A stretch of 57,627 nt of DNA from JAQIBY01 sp046546095 (lineage in GTDB: Bacteria; Bacteroidota; Bacteroidia; Bacteroidales; ML635J-15): assembly GCA_046546095.1 (NCBI GenBank), contig JBKGYK010000004.1, positions 1 through 57,627 on the forward strand. Reading direction: 5' to 3'. Shown here piece by piece: positions 1-8,492 of this stretch (position 1 is the stretch's first letter; each line of letters starts with the position of its first letter). The notes under the pieces were generated by a model. The model made no database searches, was not told the origin of the DNA, and saw nothing but the letters and a program-made list of their open reading frames with translations. Position numbers and translations under genes: made by a program.

Positions 1-3000
1 TACCTTGTCCGTGCATACAACGATTGCGGCAGCGAAAGCAGCAATTCAAACGAAATTGAAGTGAACTTGTCCTGCTCCGATCCAACAACCCAGGCCTCAA
101 CGCTTGATTTCCCGGATACGCAATACGATCAGATGGATGTCTCCTGGACAAACGGCGATGGCGATTATCGCCTTGTTGTAGCAAGCACATCGCCAATTAC
201 AGGAGCGCCTTCGGATAATACATCATACACTGCCGATGCCAGTTTTGGTGATGGCGATGAACTTAATACTGGAGAGTTTATTGTATATGCCGGTAGCGGT
301 AACAGTTTTACCATGACCGGACTTAACAGCGACACCGAGTATTTCATCAAAGTATTCGAATACAACTGCGATGGTGGCAGTGAACAATATCTTACAACAT
401 CTCCCTTGTCAGATTCAGAAACCACAGTTGCCAACATTCCTGCGGTAACTGATTTTGATGTTACTTGCATGACTGAAACAACGGCTACCGTTGAATGGAC
501 AAATCCATCTTCCGGTAATTGGGACGGTGTCATTATAGCTATTCGTAATTCAACAAACCCGGTTCATACATTAAGTGATGACCCTGCAACGGTTTCAGCG
601 GATGCTGTGTTTGGGAATGGTCATGAATTTGGTACAACAACACCTTATTCCTACCTTGTGTACAAAGGCACCGGAACATCAATAACCATTACAGGCCTTA
701 CACAGGGACAAGACTACTCACTTAAAGCATTTTCTTATTATGGCAGCTTGATTGGAGATGAAACAACAACCTCAATTGCCGGTCTTGATATTCAAGAAGT
801 TACTTCAGCCAGCGCTGCTGCAGGAAATAGCGAGGCAACTGTCGGCTGGACCAATCCTGATTGTTATGATGAAATTCTTGTCGTCGGTAAAGACGGTGGT
901 TCTGTTACATCAACTCCTTCCGGAGATGGGAGTGCATATTCCGCAGATGCTGTATTTGGTGTCGGAACAAATATCGCTACAAATGAATATGTGGTGTATC
1001 AAGGTACCGGGTCTTCAATAAATGTTACCAACCTTACGAATGACAACACCTATTATTTTAAAATTTTTACTCGAATTGGTACAGAATGGTCGGGTGGAGT
1101 TGAAGTTTTTGTCGTTCCTGCTGATGTAACAGTATTAGAAGGTGGTGATATTGCAATTATATCCGTTAATACGCAGTATCAAGACTCCGAAAGCGATGAT
1201 GAATGGTGCTTTATCAGTTTTAAAGACATTACAGAAGGCACATCCATTGAGTTTACCGACAACGGTTATGAACGTGAAACAGCCGGTTTGTGGGGCGACA
1301 CGGAGGGTACAATCCGATTGACAAGAAATGGTGGTGGAACAATTGCCGCAGGAACTCCGATTTGTGTGCAGGGTGCCGGAAATTCAAGTGATGATTTTAC
1401 GATAATAAATTGTGGTGATAGTGATGATGAAAACTGGACAATTTCTTCCCTAAATGATGGTTCTTCTTACGATTTAAATAGCTCTGATCAAATCTGGGTT
1501 TTCCAAAATGGAAACTGGGATAATCCTTCCGGTGAACATGATGCAGATTATACCGGAAATGTTGTATGGGGCTGGACAGGGACAGGATGGGAAGATATGC
1601 CTGGATATAGCGATACGAAAGGATCTACGGTTCCTCCGGGAGCAGAGTGTTTTAATAATAATCTGGATGGATTATCAACGAAAGGAAAAGTGGCATATAC
1701 CGGTGATATGAGTGCAGTGACTCAAATTGAATGGATACTTAGAATTAATGATCCTGCAAATTGGACAAACTATGATGTTGGTGATAATAATGATGATTAT
1801 AATGATGATTTTTATTCTAATGGTCCCGATTATGCAAATACATGTCAAACCTTTAGTATCAATCCGGGTGGATATACTCACGGAACGTGGACAGGTCAAA
1901 GAAACACTCAGTGGTTTGAATGTGCCAACTGGGAAAGCCTTGTAATTCCTGATGAAACTACTGATGTGTTATTTGACAGCGATGATTGTAGCAATAATAT
2001 TGAGTTGGTTGCAGGTGAAACTGCAGAGTGCAATGATTTAACGCTTCAGGGAACAGGTGCATATTCATTGTGGGGAGAAGGCGATGAGACCAAAAAAATT
2101 GAGATATTCGGCGATTTGACAATTAAGAATGATGACTTACTTGCTTTTGATGATTTTGATGCCGGTACCGATGATGGAACCATAATCTTGCATGGCGACT
2201 GGATAAACCAAACCGGCACAGATGGTTTTTACCAAGGAAATAGTCTTGTTGTATTTAATGGTAATCAATCTCAAACAATTAGCTCCACAGAAACTGAGAC
2301 TTTCCATGAAATCAAAATTGATAAAGCTTCAAATAATCTGAATTTGCAACAAAATATTACGACTTCAAATCTTGAATTCGTGAATGGATTGTTGTCCACA
2401 GATGCGTATTCAATATTCATTGATAATACAAACGAAAATGCATTATCCGGTCATAATACCAATTCCTACATCAACGGAAACCTCCGGCGTGCTGCTACTA
2501 ATGCAGGTGCATACGATTTCCCGGTAGGAGATGCTTCAAATTATGAATTGGCAACTGTGGATGTTACTTCTGCCACAAGTTTAACACATCTTGATGCACA
2601 TTTTGCAACTGCTGATCTCGGGCCACTTAGCATTGGCAGCCTTGGTCTTGTTGTGGACGGAACACCACTCGTTTCTGTGCTTGATGCCGGGTACTGGGAA
2701 ATCGAACCAAATACTGGTGCAAGCGTAAATTATGATATCGAAGTAAATCTTGCGGGTTCCTCTAATGCAGCTGCCGATGCAGAACAACATGCCGTAATTA
2801 AACGTGATGATGCCGGTTCTGATTGGGAATTGCAGGGCAGTCACGATAACACAACGCAATCCATCAATGGTAGTGTGGTAACTGCACAGGTTTCCAGTCT
2901 GAGTGGATTCTCTCAGTTTGCCATTGCACGCAGCAATCAGTTCCCGCTGGCGGTTGAACTGACTGATTTTGATGCATCATGCCAGCATGGCCATGTGTTG

Positions 3001-3492
3001 CTTGAGTGGACAACCGCTTCCGAAGAAAACAGCGATTACTTCCGCATTGAATACGCTCCTGATGCCAGATCATGGAAAACCATAGATAAAGTACTGGCGT
3101 TTGGTACCACCAATCAGCAGCAGGCATATCAGCTTCTGCTTGAAGATGTACCGGAAACAGGATACTTCCGTCTCAGTGAAGTGGATACAGATGGAACAGT
3201 AACATCATACAAACCTGCATACATAAACTGCAGTAACGGCGAACAGGCAGAGTTTACACTAGCTCCCAATCCGGCAAAAACTTCGACAAATCTGAAAGCT
3301 CAAAATGCATCCGCTGATTTCTATCTCGTTCGCATCAGTGATATGCAGGGCCGGCTGGTCAAAGCTGTGAGCTGGGAAAATCCCGCAGAGCAGTCCCTTA
3401 TGATTTCTTTATCAGACCTCCCTTCCGGCATGTACAATGTAAAAGTATTCAACGAATCGGAGGTACAATACCTCAAATTTATAGTTAAATAA
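1..3492 (+). CDS. T9SS-exported multidomain surface protein, 5'-partial
   Basis: The reading frame is open to the left edge, so the start lies outside the window; about 1163 residues are visible. There are three homologous fibronectin-III-like repeats of about 115 residues, each with a W-T-N strand, an F-G-x-G turn, a V-Y-x-G-x-G-x-S strand and an L-x(4)-Y-x-x-K-x-F strand. A lamin-tail-like domain starting near GDIAIISVN follows, then a beta-rich region with a D/N-rich loop (about 1785-1820), and a further Fn3-like module beginning ELTDFDASCQ. The last 75 residues, from LAPNPAKTSTNL to the terminal lysine, match the type A C-terminal sorting domain of T9SS cargo. By family knowledge the protein crosses the outer membrane through the type IX system and is anchored or released at the surface. 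No catalytic domain is recognisable, so adhesion is only an inference. Confidence 0.85.
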   Translation, partial: YLVRAYNDCGSESSNSNEIEVNLSCSDPTTQASTLDFPDTQYDQMDVSWTNGDGDYRLVVASTSPITGAPSDNTSYTADASFGDGDELNTGEFIVYAGSGNSFTMTGLNSDTEYFIKVFEYNCDGGSEQYLTTSPLSDSETTVANIPAVTDFDVTCMTETTATVEWTNPSSGNWDGVIIAIRNSTNPVHTLSDDPATVSADAVFGNGHEFGTTTPYSYLVYKGTGTSITITGLTQGQDYSLKAFSYYGSLIGDETTTSIAGLDIQEVTSASAAAGNSEATVGWTNPDCYDEILVVGKDGGSVTSTPSGDGSAYSADAVFGVGTNIATNEYVVYQGTGSSINVTNLTNDNTYYFKIFTRIGTEWSGGVEVFVVPADVTVLEGGDIAIISVNTQYQDSESDDEWCFISFKDITEGTSIEFTDNGYERETAGLWGDTEGTIRLTRNGGGTIAAGTPICVQGAGNSSDDFTIINCGDSDDENWTISSLNDGSSYDLNSSDQIWVFQNGNWDNPSGEHDADYTGNVVWGWTGTGWEDMPGYSDTKGSTVPPGAECFNNNLDGLSTKGKVAYTGDMSAVTQIEWILRINDPANWTNYDVGDNNDDYNDDFYSNGPDYANTCQTFSINPGGYTHGTWTGQRNTQWFECANWESLVIPDETTDVLFDSDDCSNNIELVAGETAECNDLTLQGTGAYSLWGEGDETKKIEIFGDLTIKNDDLLAFDDFDAGTDDGTIILHGDWINQTGTDGFYQGNSLVVFNGNQSQTISSTETETFHEIKIDKASNNLNLQQNITTSNLEFVNGLLSTDAYSIFIDNTNENALSGHNTNSYINGNLRRAATNAGAYDFPVGDASNYELATVDVTSATSLTHLDAHFATADLGPLSIGSLGLVVDGTPLVSVLDAGYWEIEPNTGASVNYDIEVNLAGSSNAAADAEQHAVIKRDDAGSDWELQGSHDNTTQSINGSVVTAQVSSLSGFSQFAIARSNQFPLAVELTDFDASCQHGHVLLEWTTASEENSDYFRIEYAPDARSWKTIDKVLAFGTTNQQQAYQLLLEDVPETGYFRLSEVDTDGTVTSYKPAYINCSNGEQAEFTLAPNPAKTSTNLKAQNASADFYLVRISDMQGRLVKAVSWENPAEQSLMISLSDLPSGMYNVKVFNESEVQYLKFIVK

Positions 3493-3511
3493 ACCTGAGC
3501 TTTTATGGTAT

Positions 3512-3546
3512 GAAACCGGGTTTTGTTTTGGGACCCGGTTTTTTCT
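3512..3546 (+). terminator. Rho-independent terminator after the T9SS protein gene
   Basis: Nine-base stem AAACCGGGT/ACCCGGTTT around an 11-base loop, followed by a run of T. It lies 20 bases after the stop codon. Confidence 0.8.
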
Positions 3547-3832
3547 TGAAATATCCCTGCATGAGGGCACCTGCCTGCCGGCTTACAAGGCGTGGCTTTC
3601 CGGTGTAGGGCTTTTGCGCTGATGGAATGGCCTGCCTGAACATGCCCGCATCCGGATTCATGAAAACATGCAATTTTGGCAGTTGTATTGTCATTTTAGC
3701 ACAGGCTGGCAGATATTCATAATGTGATGTAATGATCACAAAATCAAATATATAGATTAAGGTTCGAATGGCATTGCCTGTCTGGTTTCGTTGTGGTACG
3801 TATTTTGCCAGTAAATGCAGCAAAGAACAATT
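3547..3832. other. Intergenic stretch without a supported gene
   Basis: About 290 bases between the terminator and the thioredoxin-like gene. An open minus-strand frame crosses it but runs antisense into that gene and resembles no protein I know. I see no tRNA, no consensus TAnnTTTG promoter and no repeat. The promoter of the downstream gene is presumably here but is not recognisable. Confidence 0.5.
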
Positions 3833-4414
3833 ATGATTACACAGGTCATACAAAATTACGATGAACTTCAGGATGTGATTAACAGACATTCGGATGTGTA
3901 TTGTTTGCTGTATAAGCCGGAAAGCGAATTGAGTAAATGTGCTACAGACAGGCTTGGTGAAGCAGCAGAAAAAGGCAAGGATGGAGTCATGTGTCTTGTG
4001 GATGTCAGCCAGGTAAATGATATACATCCGAAATATCATGTTACTGCCGCGCCAACATTGCTGGTTTTCAAAAACGGGAAGCAAAACAATCAGATAAAAG
4101 GCTGTAACGATACGTCTTTTTATGAAAACCTGTTCAATGGAAGTTATTTTGTCAGTGCAGGTGATGATGGAAAGCCCCAAAAACGGATTACTGTCTATAC
4201 TACGCCTTCATGCACGTATTGTACTACCCTGAAACGTTACCTTGACAGTATGCAGGTAAAATACCGGGAGGTGGATGTGTCAGGAGATGCCCGGCAGGCA
4301 GAGGAGTTGATGAAACGTACCGGACAGCAGGGTGTACCACAAACCGATATAAATGGTAAATTTGTGGTCGGATTTGATAAGAACAAAATTGATCAGTTAC
4401 TGGATATAAATTAA
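3833..4414 (+). CDS. thioredoxin-like/glutaredoxin fusion protein
   Basis: About 193 residues with two thioredoxin folds. Residues 1-105 resemble thioredoxin, including the cis-proline motif TAAPTLLVFKNG, but the redox CxxC is missing: the site reads YKPESELSKC with a single cysteine. Residues 117-193 are a glutaredoxin domain with an intact dithiol CTYC (Cys127, Cys130) and a GVPQ cis-proline loop. A likely role is thiol-disulfide exchange or deglutathionylation in the cytoplasm, with the N-terminal domain as a binding module; no signal peptide is seen. I chose the ATG before ITQVIQ because the six residues encoded upstream add nothing to the fold. It lies 30 bases upstream of the groES paralogue, so the two may be co-transcribed. 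Confidence 0.8.
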   Translation: MITQVIQNYDELQDVINRHSDVYCLLYKPESELSKCATDRLGEAAEKGKDGVMCLVDVSQVNDIHPKYHVTAAPTLLVFKNGKQNNQIKGCNDTSFYENLFNGSYFVSAGDDGKPQKRITVYTTPSCTYCTTLKRYLDSMQVKYREVDVSGDARQAEELMKRTGQQGVPQTDINGKFVVGFDKNKIDQLLDIN

Positions 4415-4444
4415 AACAAGTTAAATTTATTAAATAGAAAGATT

Positions 4445-4732
4445 ATGAAAGATTTACAACCACTCAACGAAAATGTATTGCTGGACATCAGCGGTGAAGC
4501 AACTGAAGAAAAGACAGCTTCCGGTATTATCATTCCCGACACTGCCAAAGAAAAACCACAGTATGGTACTGTCATGGCAGTCGGCCAGATTGAAAACAGC
4601 TCTATTGCCGTTGGTGATAAAGTGTATTACAAGAAATTCTCCGGTTCTGAGCTGGAAATGGGTGATAAAAAATATTTGCTGATCCCTTATGCTGACCTTC
4701 TGGCAAAAGTTGTTGATACTGAGAACATTTAA
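4445..4732 (+). CDS. groES: co-chaperonin GroES paralogue (Cpn10), no groEL adjacent
   Basis: A 95-residue GroES/Cpn10 fold. The mobile loop that contacts GroEL is present (KTASGIIIPDTAKEKPQ, roughly residues 23-39), followed by the GTVMAVG and GDKVYYKKFSG strands. The C-terminus (YLLIPYADLLAKVV) departs from the usual E-S-D-I-L-A-V pattern. GroES normally precedes groEL; here a terminator and tRNA-Phe follow instead, so this looks like a second, stand-alone copy. Its partner would be a GroEL encoded elsewhere. It may be co-transcribed with the thioredoxin/glutaredoxin fusion just upstream. The fold assignment is firm; a paralogue-specific role is inference. Confidence 0.88.
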   Translation: MKDLQPLNENVLLDISGEATEEKTASGIIIPDTAKEKPQYGTVMAVGQIENSSIAVGDKVYYKKFSGSELEMGDKKYLLIPYADLLAKVVDTENI

Positions 4733-4769
4733 CCCTCAGTCAGCAGAAACAAACATTTCATAAGTACAC

Positions 4770-4809
4770 AAAGTCTGGGTTTTTTTTGAAAAATTCAGAC
4801 TTTGTTTTT
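4770..4809 (+). terminator. terminator after groES paralogue
   Basis: Eight-base stem AAAGTCTG/CAGACTTT with an 18-base T/A-rich loop, followed by GTTTTTG. Its tail overlaps the -33 region of the tRNA-Phe promoter. Confidence 0.6.
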
Positions 4810-4836
4810 GCATAAAGAAATTAATCTTTATATTTG
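4808..4836 (+). promoter_or_regulatory. Bacteroidota housekeeping promoter of tRNA-Phe
   Basis: TTG at 4808-4810 and TATATTTG at 4829-4836 with an 18-base spacer, matching the -33/-7 pattern TTTG-N19-TAnnTTTG. The tRNA begins 16 bases downstream of the -7 box. Confidence 0.75.
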
Positions 4837-4852
4837 CACTCCGCAAACGCGA

Positions 4853-4925
<73 letters not shown>

Positions 4926-4929
4926 CCTC

Positions 4930-4960
4930 AAAAAACCCGGTTTTTGGCCGGGTTTTTTGG
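4930..4960 (+). terminator. terminator after tRNA-Phe
   Basis: Stem AAAAACCCGG/CCGGGTTTTTT with a short T/G loop, starting five bases after the tRNA. Confidence 0.85.
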
Positions 4961-4999
4961 TTTTAGAAAGCCATGAATTATGAGGCTGAAAGGTTCAAA

Positions 5000-5197
5000 T
5001 TAGCCCCGGGTTTCAACTTTCGGGTTTGCAGCAAAAATCATGATCAAAAGCCATATTAATACAATGAATTCATCCCGTTTCCCCGGGTTGAAAGAAATAT
5101 GGGTTAATTGCATTTGATCAGGCATGTGTCTGACCCACAGAAAAATAATAATGCTGAGAAGTAGCAAACTACTGTCCGGATAATTAGAGATGGCCAA
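5000..5197 (-). CDS. possible small two-helix membrane protein (doubtful)
   Basis: A 65-codon frame 38 bases downstream of the TauE/SafE gene on the same strand. It encodes two hydrophobic segments (about residues 9-21 and 44-56) around a charged linker. I recognise no family. It is otherwise the only candidate in this 275-base gap, but hydrophobic frames arise by chance in A/T-rich DNA, so the call is weak. Confidence 0.2.
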   Translation of the reverse strand: MAISNYPDSSLLLLSIIIFLWVRHMPDQMQLTHISFNPGKRDEFIVLIWLLIMIFAANPKVETRG

Positions 5198-5235
5198 TAA
5201 ATGTGAATTATCACAAATTTATGGTTTGATCCCTT

Positions 5236-6036
5236 TTATCTGAGTATCGCATCCCACACACCCAAAAGGTGCCCTGAAAAAGCAATGATGATGAATATAA
5301 GCAATACCCTGACAAATCCGGCGCCTTTGTTGATGGCCAGATGAGAGCCCAGCAGACCGCCGCCAAAATGTCCGATGGCAGCAACCAGACCCAAAACCCA
5401 TTCCATTTGTCCGTCAAGCACATAAATCAGTACGGCAAAAGGGCTGTAGAGCAGTACCATGAAAACTTTCAGGGCATTGGCTTTCACAAGATCATAACCA
5501 GCCTGCAGTACCAGTGCAGACAGCAGGAAAATGCCAACACCAATATGAATGAATCCGCCGTAGCTGCCGATCAGGAAAAACAGAATTACCTGCAGAGCAC
5601 CTACCTTACGACTGGTTTTTTCTTTTTGTTCTTCTATCCACTTTTTCGGATCAAAAATGATGAAAATCAACAAAAACAGAAGAACACCCCCAATGATCTT
5701 TTCAAACAAATCATGTGGCATATTTACTGCTATCAGGGCCCCGGTGATGGAACCAAGTACGACCGGAATGCCGAGTATGAGGCCTTTCCTGACCTCCAGT
5801 TTATCCTTTTTGAAAAACCGGTAGGAAGCCGTGGCTGTTTGCATGATCACTCCAAGCCGTAACGTCCCGTTGGCCATGGGAGCAGGTATTCCCAGCGCCA
5901 TCATAATGGAAAAAGTAATGACAGATCCTGATCCGGCAAGCGTGTTAATGATGCCGGTAGCAAAGCCTGCAGCTATCATGATCAGAAATACCTGCCAGGA
6001 ATATAAATCAAGGGATGACAAAAAGGACTCAATCAT
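5236..6036 (-). CDS. TauE/SafE (TSUP) family membrane transporter
   Basis: A 266-residue polytopic protein with about eight hydrophobic segments. The N-terminal helix motif GFATGIINTLAGSGSVITF is typical of the TSUP family, and a second half-repeat carries GGFIHIGVGIFLLSALVLQAGYD. Members export sulfite, sulfoacetate or similar anions across the inner membrane; the substrate here cannot be told from sequence. A TAGTTTTG element (reverse complement of 6051-6058) lies just upstream but lacks a correctly spaced -33 box. The gene follows yitT-like with a 45-base gap, so shared transcription is possible. Confidence 0.85.
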   Translation of the reverse strand: MIESFLSSLDLYSWQVFLIMIAAGFATGIINTLAGSGSVITFSIMMALGIPAPMANGTLRLGVIMQTATASYRFFKKDKLEVRKGLILGIPVVLGSITGALIAVNMPHDLFEKIIGGVLLFLLIFIIFDPKKWIEEQKEKTSRKVGALQVILFFLIGSYGGFIHIGVGIFLLSALVLQAGYDLVKANALKVFMVLLYSPFAVLIYVLDGQMEWVLGLVAAIGHFGGGLLGSHLAINKGAGFVRVLLIFIIIAFSGHLLGVWDAILR

Positions 6037-6081
6037 ACAACAAAACTAAAAATAAAACCCGATATTTTGGATAAACAACCA

Positions 6082-6984
6082 TCAGATGGCATCTTGTTCT
6101 ACTGATTTTTTCAATGACTTAAATCCTTCTCCCAGAATTTCATGGGTGTCTGAAACACTCAAAAATGCATGAGGATCAATCTTGTTGATATAATCTTTTA
6201 AAATACTTAACTCACGACGGGTCAATACGGTAAATATCACCTTTTTCTCCTTTCCGTTGTACATGCCTTCAGCTTTCAGATAAGTACCACCGCGTCGCAA
6301 ATCGTTCAAAAGTTTTTCTTTGATTTCCTCATGTTTGTCTGATATGATGATGAGGCTCTTGTTGTAACTGATGCCTTCAACTACCACATCTATCACCTTG
6401 CCTGTAATGAAAATCACAATCCAGGAATACAGCGGTATCTCCCAGCTTTTGAATGCAACGAGGCCGAATAGTACGATGACAGAATCCACATAAATCAAAA
6501 GCTGTCCCAGTGGCAGACGTGTATATTTTGAAAGAATCATGGCTATGATGTCTGAACCTCCCGTAGTTGCTCTTGAGCGAAGTACCAGGCCCAGACCTGC
6601 ACCCAGTATTACTCCTCCAAAAATCGAGGACAAGAGCGCATCGTCGGGAACAAGTGCCACATCACCCTGTATCCACATCAGCAGATTTACAAACTGTGAA
6701 AGGGCGATTATGCCAACAATGGTTTTCCACCCAAAGCGCGGGCCCAGAACTTTCAGGCCGATAAGCAGAAGGGGAATATCAATGGCCAGTGCCACAAAAC
6801 CTGTTTGCCAGCCTACCAGATGATGGATGATAATCGCAATACCATATGTGCCTCCCGGTGCAAGTTTGTACGGAGATATAAAGTAGACAAAGGCCACCGC
6901 CATCAAAAAAGTTCCCAAAAGAATCAGAAACAATGACCTGAACCACACCCAGCTAAATAATTTTTCTTTGGTAATAAATGCCAT
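6082..6984 (-). CDS. YitT family membrane protein (DUF161/DUF2179)
   Basis: About 300 residues. The first 200 hold five to six membrane segments with the family motifs PYKLAPGGTYGIAIIIHH and RSRATTGGSDIIAMIL. The last 85 form the cytoplasmic DUF2179 domain, ending near FLSVSDTHEILGEGFK. The function of the family is unknown. I chose the ATG before AFITKEK rather than one 57 bases upstream because a full consensus promoter (7012-7041) covers that region and would place the upstream start before transcription begins. Confidence 0.88.
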   Translation of the reverse strand: MAFITKEKLFSWVWFRSLFLILLGTFLMAVAFVYFISPYKLAPGGTYGIAIIIHHLVGWQTGFVALAIDIPLLLIGLKVLGPRFGWKTIVGIIALSQFVNLLMWIQGDVALVPDDALLSSIFGGVILGAGLGLVLRSRATTGGSDIIAMILSKYTRLPLGQLLIYVDSVIVLFGLVAFKSWEIPLYSWIVIFITGKVIDVVVEGISYNKSLIIISDKHEEIKEKLLNDLRRGGTYLKAEGMYNGKEKKVIFTVLTRRELSILKDYINKIDPHAFLSVSDTHEILGEGFKSLKKSVEQDAI

Positions 6985-7011
6985 AACTTTTCTAAATTTT
7001 GAAAATGGCTG

Positions 7012-7041
7012 CAAATATAGGTTATCCAATATTATCCCCAA
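7012..7041 (-). promoter_or_regulatory. Bacteroidota promoter of the YitT-family gene
   Basis: On the minus strand TTG (7041-7039), a 19-base spacer, then TATATTTG (7019-7012). The chosen start codon is 27 bases downstream of the -7 box. Confidence 0.8.
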
Positions 7042-7159
7042 GCATTATATGTTGTAAAAGCATTATTTTTTTTTCGTTCGCCTTTGTTTTCAATTTGTAA
7101 GCTATTATTTTTACCTGCAAGATAAAATTTGAAAATAAACACATAAAATAATTACTATT

Positions 7160-8356
7160 ATGGCAAAACGTACAATTGTTAGTTTACCTGGTGACGGTGT
7201 AGGTCGCGCAGTATTGGATGCTACCATCCGCGTGCTTGACGCTGCTGGTTTTGAAGCTGATTATGTTGAAGGTGACATTGGTTGGGAATTCTGGAAAACA
7301 GAAGGAAACCCCCTGCCTCAGCGTACCCTCGATCTGATCGAAAAACACAAAGTTGCTTTGTTTGGTGCCATTACCTCCAAACCAAAAGACGAAGCCGCTG
7401 AAGAACTCGTTCCCGAGCTTCAGAACAAAGGCCTGGTGTATTCATCTCCAATCGTTGGCTTGCGTCAGCACTTTGGACTGGATATCTGCCAGCGTCCATG
7501 TCATACCTATAAAGGGAACCCACTGAACTTTATTCGCCGTGGTGGTGACGGAAACATTGAAGAACCAATGGTGGATGCTGTTATCTTCCGCCAGAATACC
7601 GAAGGCCTTTATGGCGGTGTAGAATGGTCTAACCCCGATGATCTGGTGTACAGTGCCCTGATGTCTCATCCCAAATTTAAAAAGAATTTCGGTGAAACCC
7701 CACGGGAAGAAATATCCGTGTCTACACGGATCTTTACCAAAAAAGCTACCGAACGTATTCTGCGTGCAGCTTTTGAATACGCCAAAGAATTTGGATACGA
7801 GTCTGTAACTGTTTGTGAAAAACCAAACGTTATTCGCGAGACATCCGGTATGATGTACAAAATGGCTCTCGAGATTCAGAAAAATGATTATCCCGATATC
7901 TGGGTCAGAAATACCAATATTGATGCTCAGATGATGTGGCTCACCAAAAATCCTGAAGACTATGGTGTGATCGTTGCAGGTAACATGTTCGGTGATATCG
8001 TTTCTGATGGCTTCGCAGGACTCATTGGAGGCCTTGGCTTTGCCTGTTCAGCTCAGTTTAACCCAGCCAGTGGCATTGGTGTATTTGAACCAACCCACGG
8101 ATCTGCTCCAAAATATGCAGATTATGATGTGTCTATCGTAAATCCTGTCGCTATGGTTGAATCTGCCTGTATGATGCTTGACTTTATCAAAGAATATGAT
8201 ATGGCAAAACGCATCCGCAAAGCCGTAGCTGAAGTGATCGAAGAGGGCAAAGTGCGTACTTACGATATGATGAAAATGCGTGGCAAACCTGATGTGATCC
8301 ATAAAGGTGCCGCCAGTACTGACCAAATGGCCGATGCAATTATTGAAAAATTATAA
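7160..8356 (+). CDS. icd: isocitrate/isopropylmalate dehydrogenase family, probable isocitrate dehydrogenase
   Basis: A 398-residue beta-decarboxylating dehydrogenase with the N-terminal PGDGVG motif, the substrate motif RQNTEGLYGGVE, the metal site motif GNMFGDIVSDGFAGLIGGLG, and HGSAPKYA near residues 313-320. The usual reaction is isocitrate to 2-oxoglutarate plus CO2 in the TCA cycle. Lys318 and Tyr319 (APKY) and Tyr368 match residues that bind the NADP 2'-phosphate in E. coli Icd, and Lys372 stands where that enzyme has arginine, so NADP use is suggested but not proven. Isopropylmalate dehydrogenase is less likely because no leucine genes are nearby and the coenzyme loop is Icd-like. It is a single gene with its own terminator. 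Confidence 0.82.
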   Translation: MAKRTIVSLPGDGVGRAVLDATIRVLDAAGFEADYVEGDIGWEFWKTEGNPLPQRTLDLIEKHKVALFGAITSKPKDEAAEELVPELQNKGLVYSSPIVGLRQHFGLDICQRPCHTYKGNPLNFIRRGGDGNIEEPMVDAVIFRQNTEGLYGGVEWSNPDDLVYSALMSHPKFKKNFGETPREEISVSTRIFTKKATERILRAAFEYAKEFGYESVTVCEKPNVIRETSGMMYKMALEIQKNDYPDIWVRNTNIDAQMMWLTKNPEDYGVIVAGNMFGDIVSDGFAGLIGGLGFACSAQFNPASGIGVFEPTHGSAPKYADYDVSIVNPVAMVESACMMLDFIKEYDMAKRIRKAVAEVIEEGKVRTYDMMKMRGKPDVIHKGAASTDQMADAIIEKL

Positions 8357-8379
8357 TAATTACTGAAATACAGCTTGTA

Positions 8380-8415
8380 GAAACCGTCTCCTTTTTTAAG
8401 CAGACGGTTTTTTTG
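8380..8415 (+). terminator. terminator after isocitrate dehydrogenase gene
   Basis: Nine-base stem AAACCGTCT/AGACGGTTT, 12-base loop, then a T run. Confidence 0.85.
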
Positions 8416-8492
8416 TGCAGGATTACTTCATGCCTTTGGAACTTGAGAACTGAAATAGTAACTTAGTATCCTTTTAATCAATACTCAGGATC

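Noticed and set aside
1780..1820. A tandem repeat of GAT/AAT triplets as a possible unstable microsatellite
   Set aside because: The run is irregular, stays in frame and codes for an Asp/Asn-rich loop; there is no exact unit repeated often enough for slippage.
3503..4180. A 225-codon open frame on the minus strand
   Set aside because: It runs antisense through the terminator and the thioredoxin-like gene, resembles no protein, and has no promoter or plausible start context.
6985..7041. A 19-residue N-terminal extension of the YitT-family protein
   Set aside because: The region contains the promoter -33 and -7 boxes, so it is not transcribed as coding sequence.
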